64,000 nt of DNA from an uncultured Alphaproteobacteria bacterium (GTDB taxonomy: Bacteria > Pseudomonadota > Alphaproteobacteria > RF32 > CAG-239), in contig CALXRP010000001.1 in assembly GCA_944390885.1 (NCBI GenBank), positions 62,001 through 126,000 of the forward strand, written 5' to 3'. A program made the translations under genes and the position numbers. The notes beneath the pieces were generated by a model. It had not been told where the DNA came from. It saw nothing but the letters and a program-made list of their open reading frames with translations, and did no database searches. Shown piece by piece: positions 8,755 through 18,204 of the stretch (the stretch's first letter is position 1; the number at the start of each line of letters is the position of its first letter).

Positions 8755-9681
8755 CTATTTTGCAAGCTGGGCAGCAACCTCAGCGGCAAAATCTTCTTCT
8801 TTCTTTTGCAGGCCTTCGCCCAAGCGGAAGCAGACATATTCTTTCAGTTTAATGTCGCAGCCCATTTCTTTGGCAGTATCGGCAATAACCTGTTTAACCT
8901 TTTTGTCCGGATCCATAATATAAGCCTGTTCTTCAAGAACAACCTCGTCATAGTATTTGCGAACGCGGCCTTCAACCATTTTTTCAATGATATTTTCCGG
9001 TTTGCCGGAAGCTTTGGCCTGTTCGGCAAAAATAGATTTTTCGTGTTCAACGGCTGCCGGATCAACAGAAGCAATGTTCAAGAACAACGGATTGGAAGCA
9101 GCAATATGCATGGCGATATGTTTGCCGAGTTCCATCAGTTTAGCTTTGTCACCGTTTGATTCCAAAGCAACCAAAACGCCGATTTTACCCAAATTCGGCT
9201 GAACGGCATTGTGAACATAAGAAGCAATAACGCCGTTTTCTACTTCAATCCTTTTTGCACGGCGCAGATTCATATTTTCGCCGATTTTGGCAATCATGTC
9301 AGTCAGGCGTTCTTCAAAAGATTTGTTGACTTTCGGACATTGGAAAGTCTTCATGTCGCAAACCTCGCCGTTGCGCAGCAAAGCAACGGTAGCGGCATCT
9401 TTTACATAATCTTGGAAAATGTCGTTTTTGGCAACAAAGTCGGTTTCGGAGTTAACCTCGACGACAGCACCGGCGTTTCCGTCAACAGCAACGGCAACCA
9501 AACCTTCAGCAGCAATACGGCTGGCTTTTTTGGCTGCAGAAGCCAGGCCTTTTTTTCTGAGCCAGTCAACGGCCTGTTCCATATCTCCGTTGGTTTCGGT
9601 CAGGGCCTTTTTGCAGTCCAGCATTCCGGCACCGGTAGATTCTCTGAGTTCTTTAACCATAGCGGCAGTGATATTTGTCAT
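8755..9681 (-). CDS. tsf: Elongation factor Ts
   Basis: Guanine nucleotide exchange factor for EF-Tu, 308 aa. The N-terminal UBA-like domain carries the family signature LRESTGAGMLDCKKAL and the core holds the NSETDFVAKN motif; length matches alphaproteobacterial EF-Ts. AAGGAC precedes the ATG. It follows rpsB with 106 nt between and ends at a strong terminator. Confidence 0.97.
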   Translation of the reverse strand: MTNITAAMVKELRESTGAGMLDCKKALTETNGDMEQAVDWLRKKGLASAAKKASRIAAEGLVAVAVDGNAGAVVEVNSETDFVAKNDIFQDYVKDAATVALLRNGEVCDMKTFQCPKVNKSFEERLTDMIAKIGENMNLRRAKRIEVENGVIASYVHNAVQPNLGKIGVLVALESNGDKAKLMELGKHIAMHIAASNPLFLNIASVDPAAVEHEKSIFAEQAKASGKPENIIEKMVEGRVRKYYDEVVLEEQAYIMDPDKKVKQVIADTAKEMGCDIKLKEYVCFRLGEGLQKKEEDFAAEVAAQLAK

Positions 9682-9787
9682 TTTAATGTCCTTTGATAAA
9701 AATTTAAATAAGGGCGATATCTTATCATCTATGCAAATGAAAAATAAGATACCGCCGCAAATTTTGCTGAGCTCTTACAAAAAGAAC

Positions 9788-10606
9788 TTATTCGGCGCTT
9801 TCGGCAGAAGCTTCGGCTTCAGCGGCAGCTTTTTTGGAAGTTCTTTTTTTAGCCGGTTTGGCAGCAGCTTCAACGCCTTCAACCATTTCATCTACTTTAA
9901 CGCCTTGTGCGGCAATCTCGGCCTGCATACCGTCAAGAACGGCACCGGAAACCAGATCGCAGTAGAATTGAATGGCGCGGATGGCATCATCGTTGCCCGG
10001 AACCGGGAAGTCAACAGCATACGGATCAGCATTGGTATCGCAAATACCGATAACCGGAATACCGAGCTTTTTGGCTTCTTTAATAGCCAGGCTTTCTTTC
10101 GGAGTGTCGATAACAAACAACAAATCCGGCTGGCCGCCCATATTCATAATACCGCCAAGTTCCAGCTCAAGTTTTTCTTTTTCTTTTTTCAGGTTGAGCA
10201 TTTCCTTTTTGGTATAGCCGTCATAAGCGTTTTTCTCGTCCATGTCCTTGAGTTTGGCCAGGCGGGAAATTGACTTGTAAACGGTTTTCCAGTTGGTCAG
10301 CATTCCACCGAGCCAACGATGGTTAACATAATACTGTCCGCATCTTTCAGCGTTTTCTTTAATGATGTCCTGAGCCTGTCTTTTGGTTCCGACAAACAAG
10401 ACCTTGCCGCCGTTTGCCGCAATATCTCTGGCAGCAGCCAGGGCTGTATACAGCATCGGGTAGCTTTTTTGCAAATCGATAATGTGAATATTATCTTTTT
10501 TGCCGTAGATGTACGGAGCCATTTTCGGGTTCCAGCGGCGGGCATGGTGTCCAAAATGAACGCCGGCCTCAACCATTTGACGTAATGTAAACGTAGGAAT
10601 TGTCAT
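9788..10606 (-). CDS. rpsB: 30S ribosomal protein S2
   Basis: Ribosomal protein of the small subunit head, 272 aa. The N-terminal signature [19 protein letters not shown] and the central PDLLFVIDT motif are clear. A 35-residue C-terminal tail rich in Ala, Lys and Glu extends beyond the E. coli protein, as in many alphaproteobacteria. AAGGAT precedes the ATG. It heads the rpsB-tsf operon; the upstream 170 nt contain a possible attenuator. Confidence 0.97.
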   Translation of the reverse strand: MTIPTFTLRQMVEAGVHFGHHARRWNPKMAPYIYGKKDNIHIIDLQKSYPMLYTALAAARDIAANGGKVLFVGTKRQAQDIIKENAERCGQYYVNHRWLGGMLTNWKTVYKSISRLAKLKDMDEKNAYDGYTKKEMLNLKKEKEKLELELGGIMNMGGQPDLLFVIDTPKESLAIKEAKKLGIPVIGICDTNADPYAVDFPVPGNDDAIRAIQFYCDLVSGAVLDGMQAEIAAQGVKVDEMVEGVEAAAKPAKKRTSKKAAAEAEASAESAE

Positions 10607-10641
10607 ATTTTATATATCCTTAAATTTTCCAGTTAAACCTC

Positions 10642-10760
10642 CGCAGATTAAAAAAACTGCCCGCAGGCAGCACCGGAGCGAAAGAACCTGCTTAAAAGGC
10701 TTTCCGCCATATCTGCGTGTGAAATGAACGGGCACAATTCTCCCGTCCGCTGTCTTTTTA
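10642..10760 (-). promoter_or_regulatory. Structured leader of rpsB with a terminator-like hairpin
   Basis: On the minus strand the leader holds CTGCC-TGCG-GGCAG followed by seven T (10650-10670), which is an intrinsic-terminator shape, 44 nt before the rpsB start. A 7-bp helix (CGCAGAT at 10642-10648 with ATCTGCG at 10711-10717) would enclose it. Autogenous control of rpsB by S2 is known in E. coli; that this leader acts similarly is inferred. The rest of the gap up to 10931 must contain the rpsB and parE promoters. Confidence 0.45.
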
Positions 10761-10931
10761 TACGCTATTTGTTTAATTTGCAAGTGTTTTTTATTTAAAT
10801 TTTTTAGTTTTTACAAAGGGGTTTACATTGGCAGAAACGGTAAATTCTTGTTCACGCAGGGGATTTTTGGGCTTGTAAAATCGGCTTTGATGTTGTATTT
10901 TAACGCCAATTGCTAAGGTTACGAGGAAAAA

Positions 10932-12920
10932 ATGACAGATTTGTTTGAGAGCACGGCTCCGGTTGTGAAAGAATATAACGCACAGGAAATTGAGGTTCTG
11001 GAAGGACTGGAACCGGTTCGTTACCGCCCGGGTATGTATATCGGCGGCACTGATGACACGGCGCTGCATCATCTGGTGGCGGAAATTCTTGACAACTCAA
11101 TGGATGAGGCTGTTGCCGGTTATGCCAACCATATTGACATTACATTGAATGCCGATTATTCGATTACGATTGCTGACAACGGGCGCGGCATTCCGGTTGA
11201 TCCGCATCCGAAATATCCTAATATGTCGGCACTTGAAGTGATTATGACCATGCTGCATTCCGGCGGTAAATTCGGCGGCGGGGCTTATAAAGTTTCCGGC
11301 GGGCTGCACGGTGTCGGGTTGTCGGTTGTTAATGCTTTGTCCGAAAAAATGATTGTGGAAATTGCCCGTGATAAAAAACTTTATCGTCAGGTCTACAGTC
11401 GCGGAAAGCCGCAGACGGCTCTGGAATTAATCGGAAATGCACCAAACCGTCGCGGTACTTCTATCACCTTTAAGCCCGATCCGGAAATATTTGGTGCCAA
11501 TTCCCAGTTGTCGCCCAACCGGGTATACCGCATGGCACGTTCAAAAGCCTTTTTGTTTAAGGGCATAAAAATAAACTGGAAATGCGCACCGGAAGTTTTA
11601 TCGGAAGGCGATTTGACGCCGTCGGAAGCCGAACTGAACTATCCGAACGGGTTGAGTGATTTTTTGAATTACCAATTAGGCAGCCGGACAACCATCAATC
11701 GTACGGCTTTTACCGGAGATTCCGAACTGGCAAATGACGAAGGCCGCGTTGAATGGGCTATTACCTGGCCGGAAGACGAAAACGGCTTTTGCTATTCTTA
11801 CTGCAATACCGTTGTGACGCCGCAGGGCGGCACGCACGAAGTCGGTTTTAAAACGGCTTTGGTACGAGGCCTGAAAGAATATGGCGAAATGGCTAATATC
11901 AAAAAAGCTGCCAACATTACCGCCGAAGACTTTTTGAGTGATGCCTGCATTATGCTTTCGGTTTTTATTCGCGACCCGCAGTTTCAGGGGCAGACAAAAG
12001 ACAAGTTGACATCTGCCAAAGCAACCCGTTTGGTCGAGCAGGCTGTTAAAGACTCTTTTGATCACTGGTTGACCTCGGATATGGAAAATGCTTCGGCGCT
12101 GATTGAATATGTGATTGAGCGAGCCGAAAGCCGTCGTAAAAAGAAGGAAGAAAAACAACAGGCGCGCAAAACACCGACCAAAAAGCTGCGCCTGCCAGGC
12201 AAACTGGCCGATTGTTCTCAGGCGTCTGCCGAAGGAACGGAAATTTTTATTGTCGAGGGAGATTCCGCCGGCGGCTCAGCAAAACAAGGACGTGACCGTT
12301 TTACGCAGGCGATTTTGCCTTTGCGAGGCAAAATTTTGAACGTTGCCAGCGCCTCTTTGGACAAGATCCTGCAAAATCAGGAAATCAAAGATATGTGCGA
12401 GGCTCTGGGCTGCGGCGTTAAGGAGCATTATAACGAAGACAATTTGCGCTATGAAAAGATCATCATTATGACCGATGCTGATGTGGACGGTGCGCATATT
12501 GCCTCCCTTTTGATGACATTTTTCTATCAGCAAATGCCAAAATTGATTGAAAACGGGCATTTGTACATTGCGACACCGCCGTTGTATAAAATATCGGTCG
12601 GCGGCAAGAATTTTTATGCCCTTGATGATGAGGACAAAGACCGGATTTTGAAAAAAGAAGTCAAAGGCAACGCCAAACCGGATATCAGCCGCTTCAAAGG
12701 TCTTGGCGAAATGAGCGCCCAGCAGCTGAAAGAAACGACCATGGACAAGAAAAACCGCATGCTGCTGAAAGTTATGCTGCCGAACACTAATACGGAAGAA
12801 GGCAAAGAAGAAGCCTTTGAAACCCGCCGTCAGGTTGAGCGTCTGATGGGTAAAAATCCGGAACTTCGTTTCCAGTTTATTATTGAGCGCGCCAAATTTG
12901 TGGACGATTTGGATATTTAA
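10932..12920 (+). CDS. parE: DNA topoisomerase IV subunit B
   Basis: ATPase subunit of topoisomerase IV, which unlinks daughter chromosomes, 662 aa. GHKL motifs are seen: EILDNSMDEA, DNGRGIPVD and GGLHGVGLSVVNALS. The Toprim part has EGDSAGGSAKQGRDR and MTDADVDGAHIASLLMTF. I call ParE rather than GyrB because of the length (GyrB about 800), the KLRLPGKLADCSQ stretch and the GAHIASLLMTFFYQ wording, all typical of alphaproteobacterial ParE. The ATG at 10932 has GAGG 9 nt upstream. A GNAT gene follows after 27 nt. Confidence 0.9.
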   Translation: MTDLFESTAPVVKEYNAQEIEVLEGLEPVRYRPGMYIGGTDDTALHHLVAEILDNSMDEAVAGYANHIDITLNADYSITIADNGRGIPVDPHPKYPNMSALEVIMTMLHSGGKFGGGAYKVSGGLHGVGLSVVNALSEKMIVEIARDKKLYRQVYSRGKPQTALELIGNAPNRRGTSITFKPDPEIFGANSQLSPNRVYRMARSKAFLFKGIKINWKCAPEVLSEGDLTPSEAELNYPNGLSDFLNYQLGSRTTINRTAFTGDSELANDEGRVEWAITWPEDENGFCYSYCNTVVTPQGGTHEVGFKTALVRGLKEYGEMANIKKAANITAEDFLSDACIMLSVFIRDPQFQGQTKDKLTSAKATRLVEQAVKDSFDHWLTSDMENASALIEYVIERAESRRKKKEEKQQARKTPTKKLRLPGKLADCSQASAEGTEIFIVEGDSAGGSAKQGRDRFTQAILPLRGKILNVASASLDKILQNQEIKDMCEALGCGVKEHYNEDNLRYEKIIIMTDADVDGAHIASLLMTFFYQQMPKLIENGHLYIATPPLYKISVGGKNFYALDDEDKDRILKKEVKGNAKPDISRFKGLGEMSAQQLKETTMDKKNRMLLKVMLPNTNTEEGKEEAFETRRQVERLMGKNPELRFQFIIERAKFVDDLDI

Positions 12921-12947
12921 TATTTAACCAAGAACAGGAGCCGGAAA

Positions 12948-13442
12948 ATGATAAGAAAGTTTCAACCGCAGGATACGGATCAGGTTATGAAAATCTGGCT
13001 TGAAAGCAGTCTGGACAGCCATGATTTTATCCCGGCATCCTATTGGCAGAAAAATTTTGTTGCCGTGCGTGATAATTATCTTCCGGCTTCAACGACTTAT
13101 GTTTGGGAAGAGGACGGCGAGATTAAAGCTTTTGCCAGTTTGATGAATGAAGACAAGCTGGGAGCGCTTTTTGTTGATGCTTCCGCCCGCGGAAAGGGAA
13201 TCGGCAAGGCTTTGATGTTTGAACTGCAGAAGAACCACAACCGACTGAACCTTCAGGTTTATTCGCAAAACAAAAAAGCCGTCCACTTTTATCACCGCTG
13301 CGGTTTTCAGATTCTGCGTGAAGATATTGATACAGCCACCGGAACACCGGAACTTTTGATGAGCTGGAATAAAGGCAATGTTACCGGTGATTTGATTTAT
13401 AACTATTCCCGCACTGCAAATTTTCAATCTTCAAACAAATAA
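12948..13442 (+). CDS. GNAT-family N-acetyltransferase
   Basis: Acetyl-CoA-dependent acetyltransferase, 164 aa. The acetyl-CoA site is seen in the LFVDASARGKGIGKALM segment (Q/RxxGxG/A motif as RGKGIG, about residues 82-90), and a C-terminal NKKAVHFYHRCGF motif follows, as in the YiaC/YjaB-like group. The last 25 residues extend past the fold. It lies 27 nt after parE, AGGAG precedes the ATG, and a terminator follows. The substrate cannot be told. Confidence 0.85.
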   Translation: MIRKFQPQDTDQVMKIWLESSLDSHDFIPASYWQKNFVAVRDNYLPASTTYVWEEDGEIKAFASLMNEDKLGALFVDASARGKGIGKALMFELQKNHNRLNLQVYSQNKKAVHFYHRCGFQILREDIDTATGTPELLMSWNKGNVTGDLIYNYSRTANFQSSNK

Positions 13443-13478
13443 AAGAATCCCGCGATTTTATAATCAGCGGGATTTTTT
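13441..13478. terminator. Bidirectional intrinsic terminator
   Basis: AATCCCGC at 13446-13453 pairs with GCGGGATT at 13467-13474, with flanking A and T tracts. It separates the parE-GNAT unit from the convergent cvpA. Confidence 0.88.
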
Positions 13479-13490
13479 GAAAAGAACAGG

Positions 13491-14216
13491 CTAGTGAATA
13501 TTGTCAATCAGACGGTCAAGATTGTCACGTTCTAATTTGTTATATCCTTCTTCGACCTGTTCATCGAGCTTTTTAACCTTTTCAACGTCTTTTTTGAACT
13601 TTTTGACCTGAGGCTGGGTCAGTTTGTCAAACAGGGCCTGAGCTTCTTTTTGCTTTTTTTCTTCTTTGGCGGCGGCTTCTTTCTTTTTGTCTTCTTCATC
13701 TTTGCCGTTCATTTCTTCGGCCTTTTTACGGATGCTTTCCAAAGTTTCTTCCGGGATCAGGTTTTCAATCGGTTTGGCAAAATTACCGGCAATGTTAAAA
13801 TATTTTGATTCCTGCAGGACTTCCGGCTGCTTGTCATGCGGCATAATCCAGCTCAGCAGGATGTAAACCAGAACAATCAACAAAAAAGCTCTTGCTATGC
13901 CGAAAAACAGCCCAAGAATCCGGTCCAGAGAGCTCATTTTGGATATTCTGATATCATTGATAATCCCGCTGGTGGAAATATTCCAGATTATCATAAAAAC
14001 AATCAGAATGCTTAAGGCGGTGATAATCCCGCCAATCATCCCTTCGGCAATATATTCTTCCGTCAGCGGATTTAAAATCGGAAGCAGATAAATAACAGCA
14101 ATCGTGCCCAGAACCCAGCCGATAATTGACAAGACCTCTTTTACCAGACCACGGCTCAGCGCTATCAGTCCGGAAATTCCGACTACAAACAGAATTATGA
14201 CGTCTACGTTATTCAT
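13491..14216 (-). CDS. cvpA: CvpA-family inner-membrane protein
   Basis: A 241-aa protein with four membrane helices in the first 120 residues, starting NNVDVIILFVVGISGLIALSRGLVKE, the family signature. CvpA is linked to colicin V export and envelope integrity. The C-terminal 90 residues are a long charged region (KKKEAAAKEEKK) that is probably coiled coil and is longer than in E. coli (162 aa). It follows radA by 16 nt on the same strand and AAAGGAT precedes the ATG. Confidence 0.88.
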   Translation of the reverse strand: MNNVDVIILFVVGISGLIALSRGLVKEVLSIIGWVLGTIAVIYLLPILNPLTEEYIAEGMIGGIITALSILIVFMIIWNISTSGIINDIRISKMSSLDRILGLFFGIARAFLLIVLVYILLSWIMPHDKQPEVLQESKYFNIAGNFAKPIENLIPEETLESIRKKAEEMNGKDEEDKKKEAAAKEEKKQKEAQALFDKLTQPQVKKFKKDVEKVKKLDEQVEEGYNKLERDNLDRLIDNIH

Positions 14217-14232
14217 CTTTTATCCTTTAATT

Positions 14233-15612
14233 TTAATTAAACCAATTAACCAGCCTTTGGACATTGCCGATTTCATACAACGACATTCCGTAGTCCCGTT
14301 TATTGCCGGAATTATCCTTTTTATGTTCCGGCGGCATAATTGCACTGGCAAAACCAAGCTTATGCGCTTCTTTCAGCCGCAAGTTCGGCTGGCTGACCGC
14401 ACGAATCTCGCCCGAAAGACCGATTTCGCCAAAGATAACCATATCATGAGGCAAAGGTTTGTTGGTCAGCGAGGATATTACAGCCATGGCAACAGCCAAA
14501 TCGGCCGCCGGTTCGGTTATTCTTAACCCGCCGGCAATGTTCAGATATACATCCTGAGAGCTCAGATTTATGCCGCAACGGGCTTCCAAAACCGCCAAAA
14601 CCATTGATAAGCGGTTGCTGTCCCAGCCGACAACGGCGCGTTTGGGGCTGGCGTATCCGGTTTGGCTGACCAGCGCCTGGATTTCGACCAAAACCGGACG
14701 CGAACCTTCTATGCCTGCAAAAACGCAGGAACCGGAGATATTTCCCTGTCTTTCCGCCAAAAACAAAGCCGACGGATTGTCTACTTCTACCAAGCCCTGA
14801 TCCTGCATTTCAAAAACGCCGATTTCGTCAGTAGCGCCGTAACGGTTTTTTACCGCCCGCAGAATCCGGAAATGGTGCCCTCTTTCGCCCTCAAAATACA
14901 AAACTGTATCAACCATATGTTCCAACACGCGCGGCCCGGCGATTGAGCCTTGTTTGGTAACATGGCCAACTAAAAACAGTGTAAAACCTTTCTTCTTGGC
15001 CAGTTTTATCAGTTCATAACTGCAGGCTCTGACCTGGGCGACGCTGCCCGGAGTTGACTCGACTTCTTCCAGATACATGGTTTGGATAGAATCGATAATC
15101 ACCACAGCGGCATTTGACTTTTCCAATGTAGCGATAATGTCTTTAATATCGGTAGCACTGGCCAGTTTGACCGGCGCTTGTTCCAACCCTAAACGTTTGG
15201 CGCGAATCCGCACCTGGTCTATTGCCTCTTCGCCTGAGATATAATAGCACTCCGGATGTTCCGGCAGATTGGCGATTTTAGCGCAGGTTTGCAGCAGCAA
15301 TGTCGATTTTCCGATACCCGGATCGCCGCCAACCAAAATAACCGATCCGGCGACCAAACCGCCGCCGCAAACACGATCCAATTCTTTGATTGAGGTTGAC
15401 AGGCGGTTGAGTTTTTCCTGCGCGCCGCTCAAAGGCACAAAGTCGATGATTTTGCCTTTATGCTTGGGGGCAAGATTGGAAAAACCTTCTCCGCCGATTT
15501 TTTCTTCAACAATCGTATTCCATTCGCCGCAGGCGTCACATTTTCCCTGCCAGCGCGGATATACCGTGCCGCAGTTTTGACAAACAAACTCGCTGCCGCC
15601 CTTTTTTGCCAT
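14233..15612 (-). CDS. radA: DNA repair protein RadA
   Basis: RecA-like branch-migration ATPase, 459 aa. It has the N-terminal zinc finger (CQNC...CDAC, residues 10-30), Walker A GGDPGIGKSTLLLQ (about 95), the RadA motif as KNRYG instead of the usual KNRFG, and a Lon-protease-like C-terminal domain without a catalytic Ser. The ATG lies 3 nt after the stop of mlaF, and AGAGG inside the end of mlaF is the ribosome site. The gene thus sits in an mlaE-mlaF-radA-cvpA transcript. Confidence 0.96.
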   Translation of the reverse strand: MAKKGGSEFVCQNCGTVYPRWQGKCDACGEWNTIVEEKIGGEGFSNLAPKHKGKIIDFVPLSGAQEKLNRLSTSIKELDRVCGGGLVAGSVILVGGDPGIGKSTLLLQTCAKIANLPEHPECYYISGEEAIDQVRIRAKRLGLEQAPVKLASATDIKDIIATLEKSNAAVVIIDSIQTMYLEEVESTPGSVAQVRACSYELIKLAKKKGFTLFLVGHVTKQGSIAGPRVLEHMVDTVLYFEGERGHHFRILRAVKNRYGATDEIGVFEMQDQGLVEVDNPSALFLAERQGNISGSCVFAGIEGSRPVLVEIQALVSQTGYASPKRAVVGWDSNRLSMVLAVLEARCGINLSSQDVYLNIAGGLRITEPAADLAVAMAVISSLTNKPLPHDMVIFGEIGLSGEIRAVSQPNLRLKEAHKLGFASAIMPPEHKKDNSGNKRDYGMSLYEIGNVQRLVNWFN

Positions 15613-15615
15613 AGC

Positions 15616-16380
15616 TTAAACCTCTACTTTAATCGGGCCTTTGGAACTTCCGCGGATAAACTGGTTGACATACGGATTGTCGGTCTTGTCCATTTCTTTA
15701 ACCGTTCCCTGCCAGATGATTTTTCCTTTGTAAAGCATGGCAATCCGGTCGGCAATTTTGCGGGCGGACGCCATATCGTGCGTGATGGTTAAGGCCGTTG
15801 CGCCCAGACCTTTTACCGATTCAATAATCAGATCATTAATCACGTCCGACATAATCGGGTCAAGCCCGGTTGTCGGCTCATCAAAAAAGATGATTTCCGG
15901 TTTGGTTGCGATAGCGCGTGCCAGACCGACACGTTTTTGCATACCGCCGGAAAGTTCGGACGGTGACAAATCGGCAACATCAGGCGCCAGTCCAACCTGC
16001 CGCAAGACGTTAATTGCCGCCAGTTTGGCTTCTTTTTTCGGCATTTTCTGATTTTCAATCAGGCCAAAAGCAACGTTTTCCCAAACGCTTAAGCTGTCAA
16101 ACAAGGCACCGCCCTGAAACAACATGCCCATTTTGGCGTGCATTTCTTCTTTTTGCTTTTCGTTAACACCGACAATTTCATTGCCGTCAATCTTGATTGA
16201 ACCGGTTTCCGGCACCAAAATTCCCTGAATGCATTTTATCAAAACGGATTTTCCGGTTCCGGAGCCGCCGATAACAACCAGGGACTCTCCTTTTTTGACT
16301 TCCAAATCTACGCCGTCGAGAACAACTTTGCGTCCGAAAGCTTTTTTCAAATTCGTAATTTTAATTTTTGTTTCTGACAT
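15616..16380 (-). CDS. mlaF: ABC transporter ATPase of the Mla lipid system
   Basis: ATPase of the MlaFEDB-type phospholipid transporter of the inner membrane, 254 aa. Walker A is GGSGTGKSVLIK (about residue 38), the signature is LSGGMQKRVGLARAIA, and Walker B is IIFFDEPTTGLDP. The wording GGMQKRV is typical of the MlaF/Ttg2A group. It follows the permease gene with 21 nt between and GAGGAA before the start. No mlaD or mlaB gene is next to it here, so the substrate-binding subunit must be elsewhere. Confidence 0.92.
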   Translation of the reverse strand: MSETKIKITNLKKAFGRKVVLDGVDLEVKKGESLVVIGGSGTGKSVLIKCIQGILVPETGSIKIDGNEIVGVNEKQKEEMHAKMGMLFQGGALFDSLSVWENVAFGLIENQKMPKKEAKLAAINVLRQVGLAPDVADLSPSELSGGMQKRVGLARAIATKPEIIFFDEPTTGLDPIMSDVINDLIIESVKGLGATALTITHDMASARKIADRIAMLYKGKIIWQGTVKEMDKTDNPYVNQFIRGSSKGPIKVEV

Positions 16381-16401
16381 TGTTTATTCCTCTGCTGCGG
16401 G

Positions 16402-17193
16402 TTATTTGGAAAAGAAGACTTCGGTAATGATATAGTTGAATATCAAAATTAAAATGGAAGCAGAAACAACGGCATTGGTTGTTGCTTCGCCCACGCCTTG
16501 TGCACCGCCTTTTGATTTGTACCCGTTATAACATCCCATTAAGGCAATGATAAAACCAAAAACGCAAGCTTTGACCACGCCGGTGGTGATATCAATAGCC
16601 TGCAGCTCCTGCAAGGTGGAATTGATGTAGTTTGCCGGGTTGAAACCGAGTTTGTAAACGCCGATGACATATCCGCCGAAAATGCCGATGACATCGCCGA
16701 ACAAAACCAGCAGCGGCAAAACCAGAACGCCGGCAACAATCCGGGGCGTTACCAAATATTTAAACGGATTGGTCGACAAGGTTGTTAAAGCATCAATTTG
16801 TTCGGTAACACGCATTGTACCGATTTCTGCCGCCATTGCCGCACCGATACGGCCGGCAACCATGAGGGCTGACAAAACCGGCGCCAGCTCGCGGGTTACG
16901 GAGATAAGAACAACCGTAGCAACCGCACTTTCCGCTCCAAAACGGGCAAAACCGGAATAACTTTGCAAGGCAATAACCATACCGGCAAAGATCGTAGTCA
17001 GTCCGACGACCGGCAGAGAATAAAAGCCGATATCTATCATTTGTTTGCCTAACAGACGGAGGTAAAACGGTGGGGTAACACAGTTGTATAAAGCGCGGGC
17101 GATAAACATTGACAGTTCGCCGAGGCGCGAAATAAACGCAACAAGCGGTTTTCCTTGTTTTCTTAAAAATCTTTCAACATATTTTTTTGCCAT
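16402..17193 (-). CDS. mlaE: ABC transporter permease of the Mla lipid system
   Basis: MlaE-type permease, 263 aa with about five membrane helices and the family stretches GTMRVTEQIDAL and FGDVIGIFGGYVIG. I start it at ATG 17193, giving MAKKYVERFL, because AGAGAG lies at the right distance; an upstream in-frame ATG at 17226 has no ribosome site and sits at the predicted transcription start. Its promoter and the mlaF-radA-cvpA genes downstream suggest one operon. Confidence 0.92.
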   Translation of the reverse strand: MAKKYVERFLRKQGKPLVAFISRLGELSMFIARALYNCVTPPFYLRLLGKQMIDIGFYSLPVVGLTTIFAGMVIALQSYSGFARFGAESAVATVVLISVTRELAPVLSALMVAGRIGAAMAAEIGTMRVTEQIDALTTLSTNPFKYLVTPRIVAGVLVLPLLVLFGDVIGIFGGYVIGVYKLGFNPANYINSTLQELQAIDITTGVVKACVFGFIIALMGCYNGYKSKGGAQGVGEATTNAVVSASILILIFNYIITEVFFSK

Positions 17194-17228
17194 GGTAATC
17201 TCTCTTTGAATTAACGCGTTGGGCATAT

Positions 17229-17258
17229 ATTATATGCAAAAACAGCAGAAATCAACAA
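17229..17258 (-). promoter_or_regulatory. Predicted promoter of the mlaE operon
   Basis: On the minus strand TTGTTG (17258-17253), an 18-nt spacer and TATAAT (17234-17229). The expected start point near 17224 supports translation from 17193. Confidence 0.55.
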
Positions 17259-17305
17259 ACTAATCAAAGTCATCCCCTTAGTTCGTTTATCTTTTTGCAA
17301 CAGAA

Positions 17306-17728
17306 TCAAATGCGCGGAAAATTTAAAAAAGCAATGATTTTGGCGGCTATGGCGGAATCGTTTTCCTTAAAACGCAATAAAGGAATATTTATCTCTTCCA
17401 GATTACAGGTTTCCGGCTCCGGCAGACGCTCCAGCGAAACTGAGGCCGGTTCCAATTTGACAACAACATTTATTTTGCTTTTTTCTTTATAGGGCAGGCG
17501 CAATATTCCGACATTGCGCACCTCCAAAAGACCTTTGATGTTTTCCGGCGAAGAGGCATAAATTTCTTTTGCTTTCGGCTCAACTTCCACCCGGTCATCG
17601 GCTACCAGTTTGGCATTATAATTCAAAATCAATTCCAGGCACAGACCGGACTTTCCGCTGCCTGACGCCCCGAGAAGCAGTATTCCCTTGTTTTCATAAT
17701 CGACGCAGGATGCATGAATATTGCTCAT
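17306..17728 (-). CDS. hprK: HPr kinase/phosphorylase, short form
   Basis: A 140-aa protein that matches only the C-terminal catalytic domain of HprK, the normal form in alphaproteobacteria. The P-loop is GASGSGKSGLCLEL (about residues 20-33), followed by LVADDRVEVE and a GLLEVRNVGI stretch that corresponds to the HprK signature. It phosphorylates HPr at a serine and links carbon or nitrogen state to a PTS; no PTS gene is in the window. Its ATG overlaps the tsaE stop (ATGA), showing translational coupling. Confidence 0.88.
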   Translation of the reverse strand: MSNIHASCVDYENKGILLLGASGSGKSGLCLELILNYNAKLVADDRVEVEPKAKEIYASSPENIKGLLEVRNVGILRLPYKEKSKINVVVKLEPASVSLERLPEPETCNLEEINIPLLRFKENDSAIAAKIIAFLNFPRI

Positions 17729-18204
17729 TTGATTTTTTCTAACTCCGCCAACCGCTGTTTTTTTTCTTCAGAATTGCCGGATATGGTTATCTTCCGCCCG
17801 TTTTCACAAGGCGTGATCTCAACCCGGAAACAATTGCGCGGCAGATATCCTCCCATCATTTCCGGCCATTCAATCAGGCAGACCCCCTGATACATGGCAT
17901 CTTCCATACCGATTTCAAAAATTTCTTCCGGCGATTTAATCCGATATAAATCGTAATGAAAAATTTCAAAGTCAGGCGCATCGTAGCTTTGCACCAGTGT
18001 AAAAGTCGGGCTCGGAACCTCCTCTGCCCCGGACAGGCTTTGGATAAAAGCACGAGCCAGCACGCTTTTGCCCATTCCTAACGTGCCAAACAAGGCAAAA
18101 ACATCACCGACTTTGGCAATTTGTGCCAATTTTTGCCCGAATGCTGCCGTTGAAGCCTCGTCTGTCGAGATATATTCAAAAGTTTCCGTCATATATTTAC
18201 TCAA
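17725..18204 (-). CDS. tsaE: tRNA threonylcarbamoyladenosine synthesis ATPase TsaE
   Basis: ATPase that works with TsaD and TsaB to make t6A37 in tRNA, 159 aa. The P-loop is GTLGMGKSVLARAF, followed by VPSPTFTLVQSY and FHYDLYRI motifs and LIEWPE, all diagnostic. Two starts are possible, 18204 (overlapping the upstream stop by 8 nt) and 18192. Its partner gene tsaD is also in the window at 39477. It overlaps hprK by 4 nt. Confidence 0.95.
   Translation of the reverse strand: MSKYMTETFEYISTDEASTAAFGQKLAQIAKVGDVFALFGTLGMGKSVLARAFIQSLSGAEEVPSPTFTLVQSYDAPDFEIFHYDLYRIKSPEEIFEIGMEDAMYQGVCLIEWPEMMGGYLPRNCFRVEITPCENGRKITISGNSEEKKQRLAELEKIK

Noticed and set aside
8551-9159. Plus-strand ORF (202 codons) near tsf
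   Set aside because: It runs across the tsf terminator and the antisense of tsf; phenylalanine-rich shadow translation.
10932-12920. GyrB as the product
   Set aside because: Length of 662 aa and the KLRLPGKLADC and GAHIASLLMTFFYQ wording fit ParE; GyrB would be about 800 aa.
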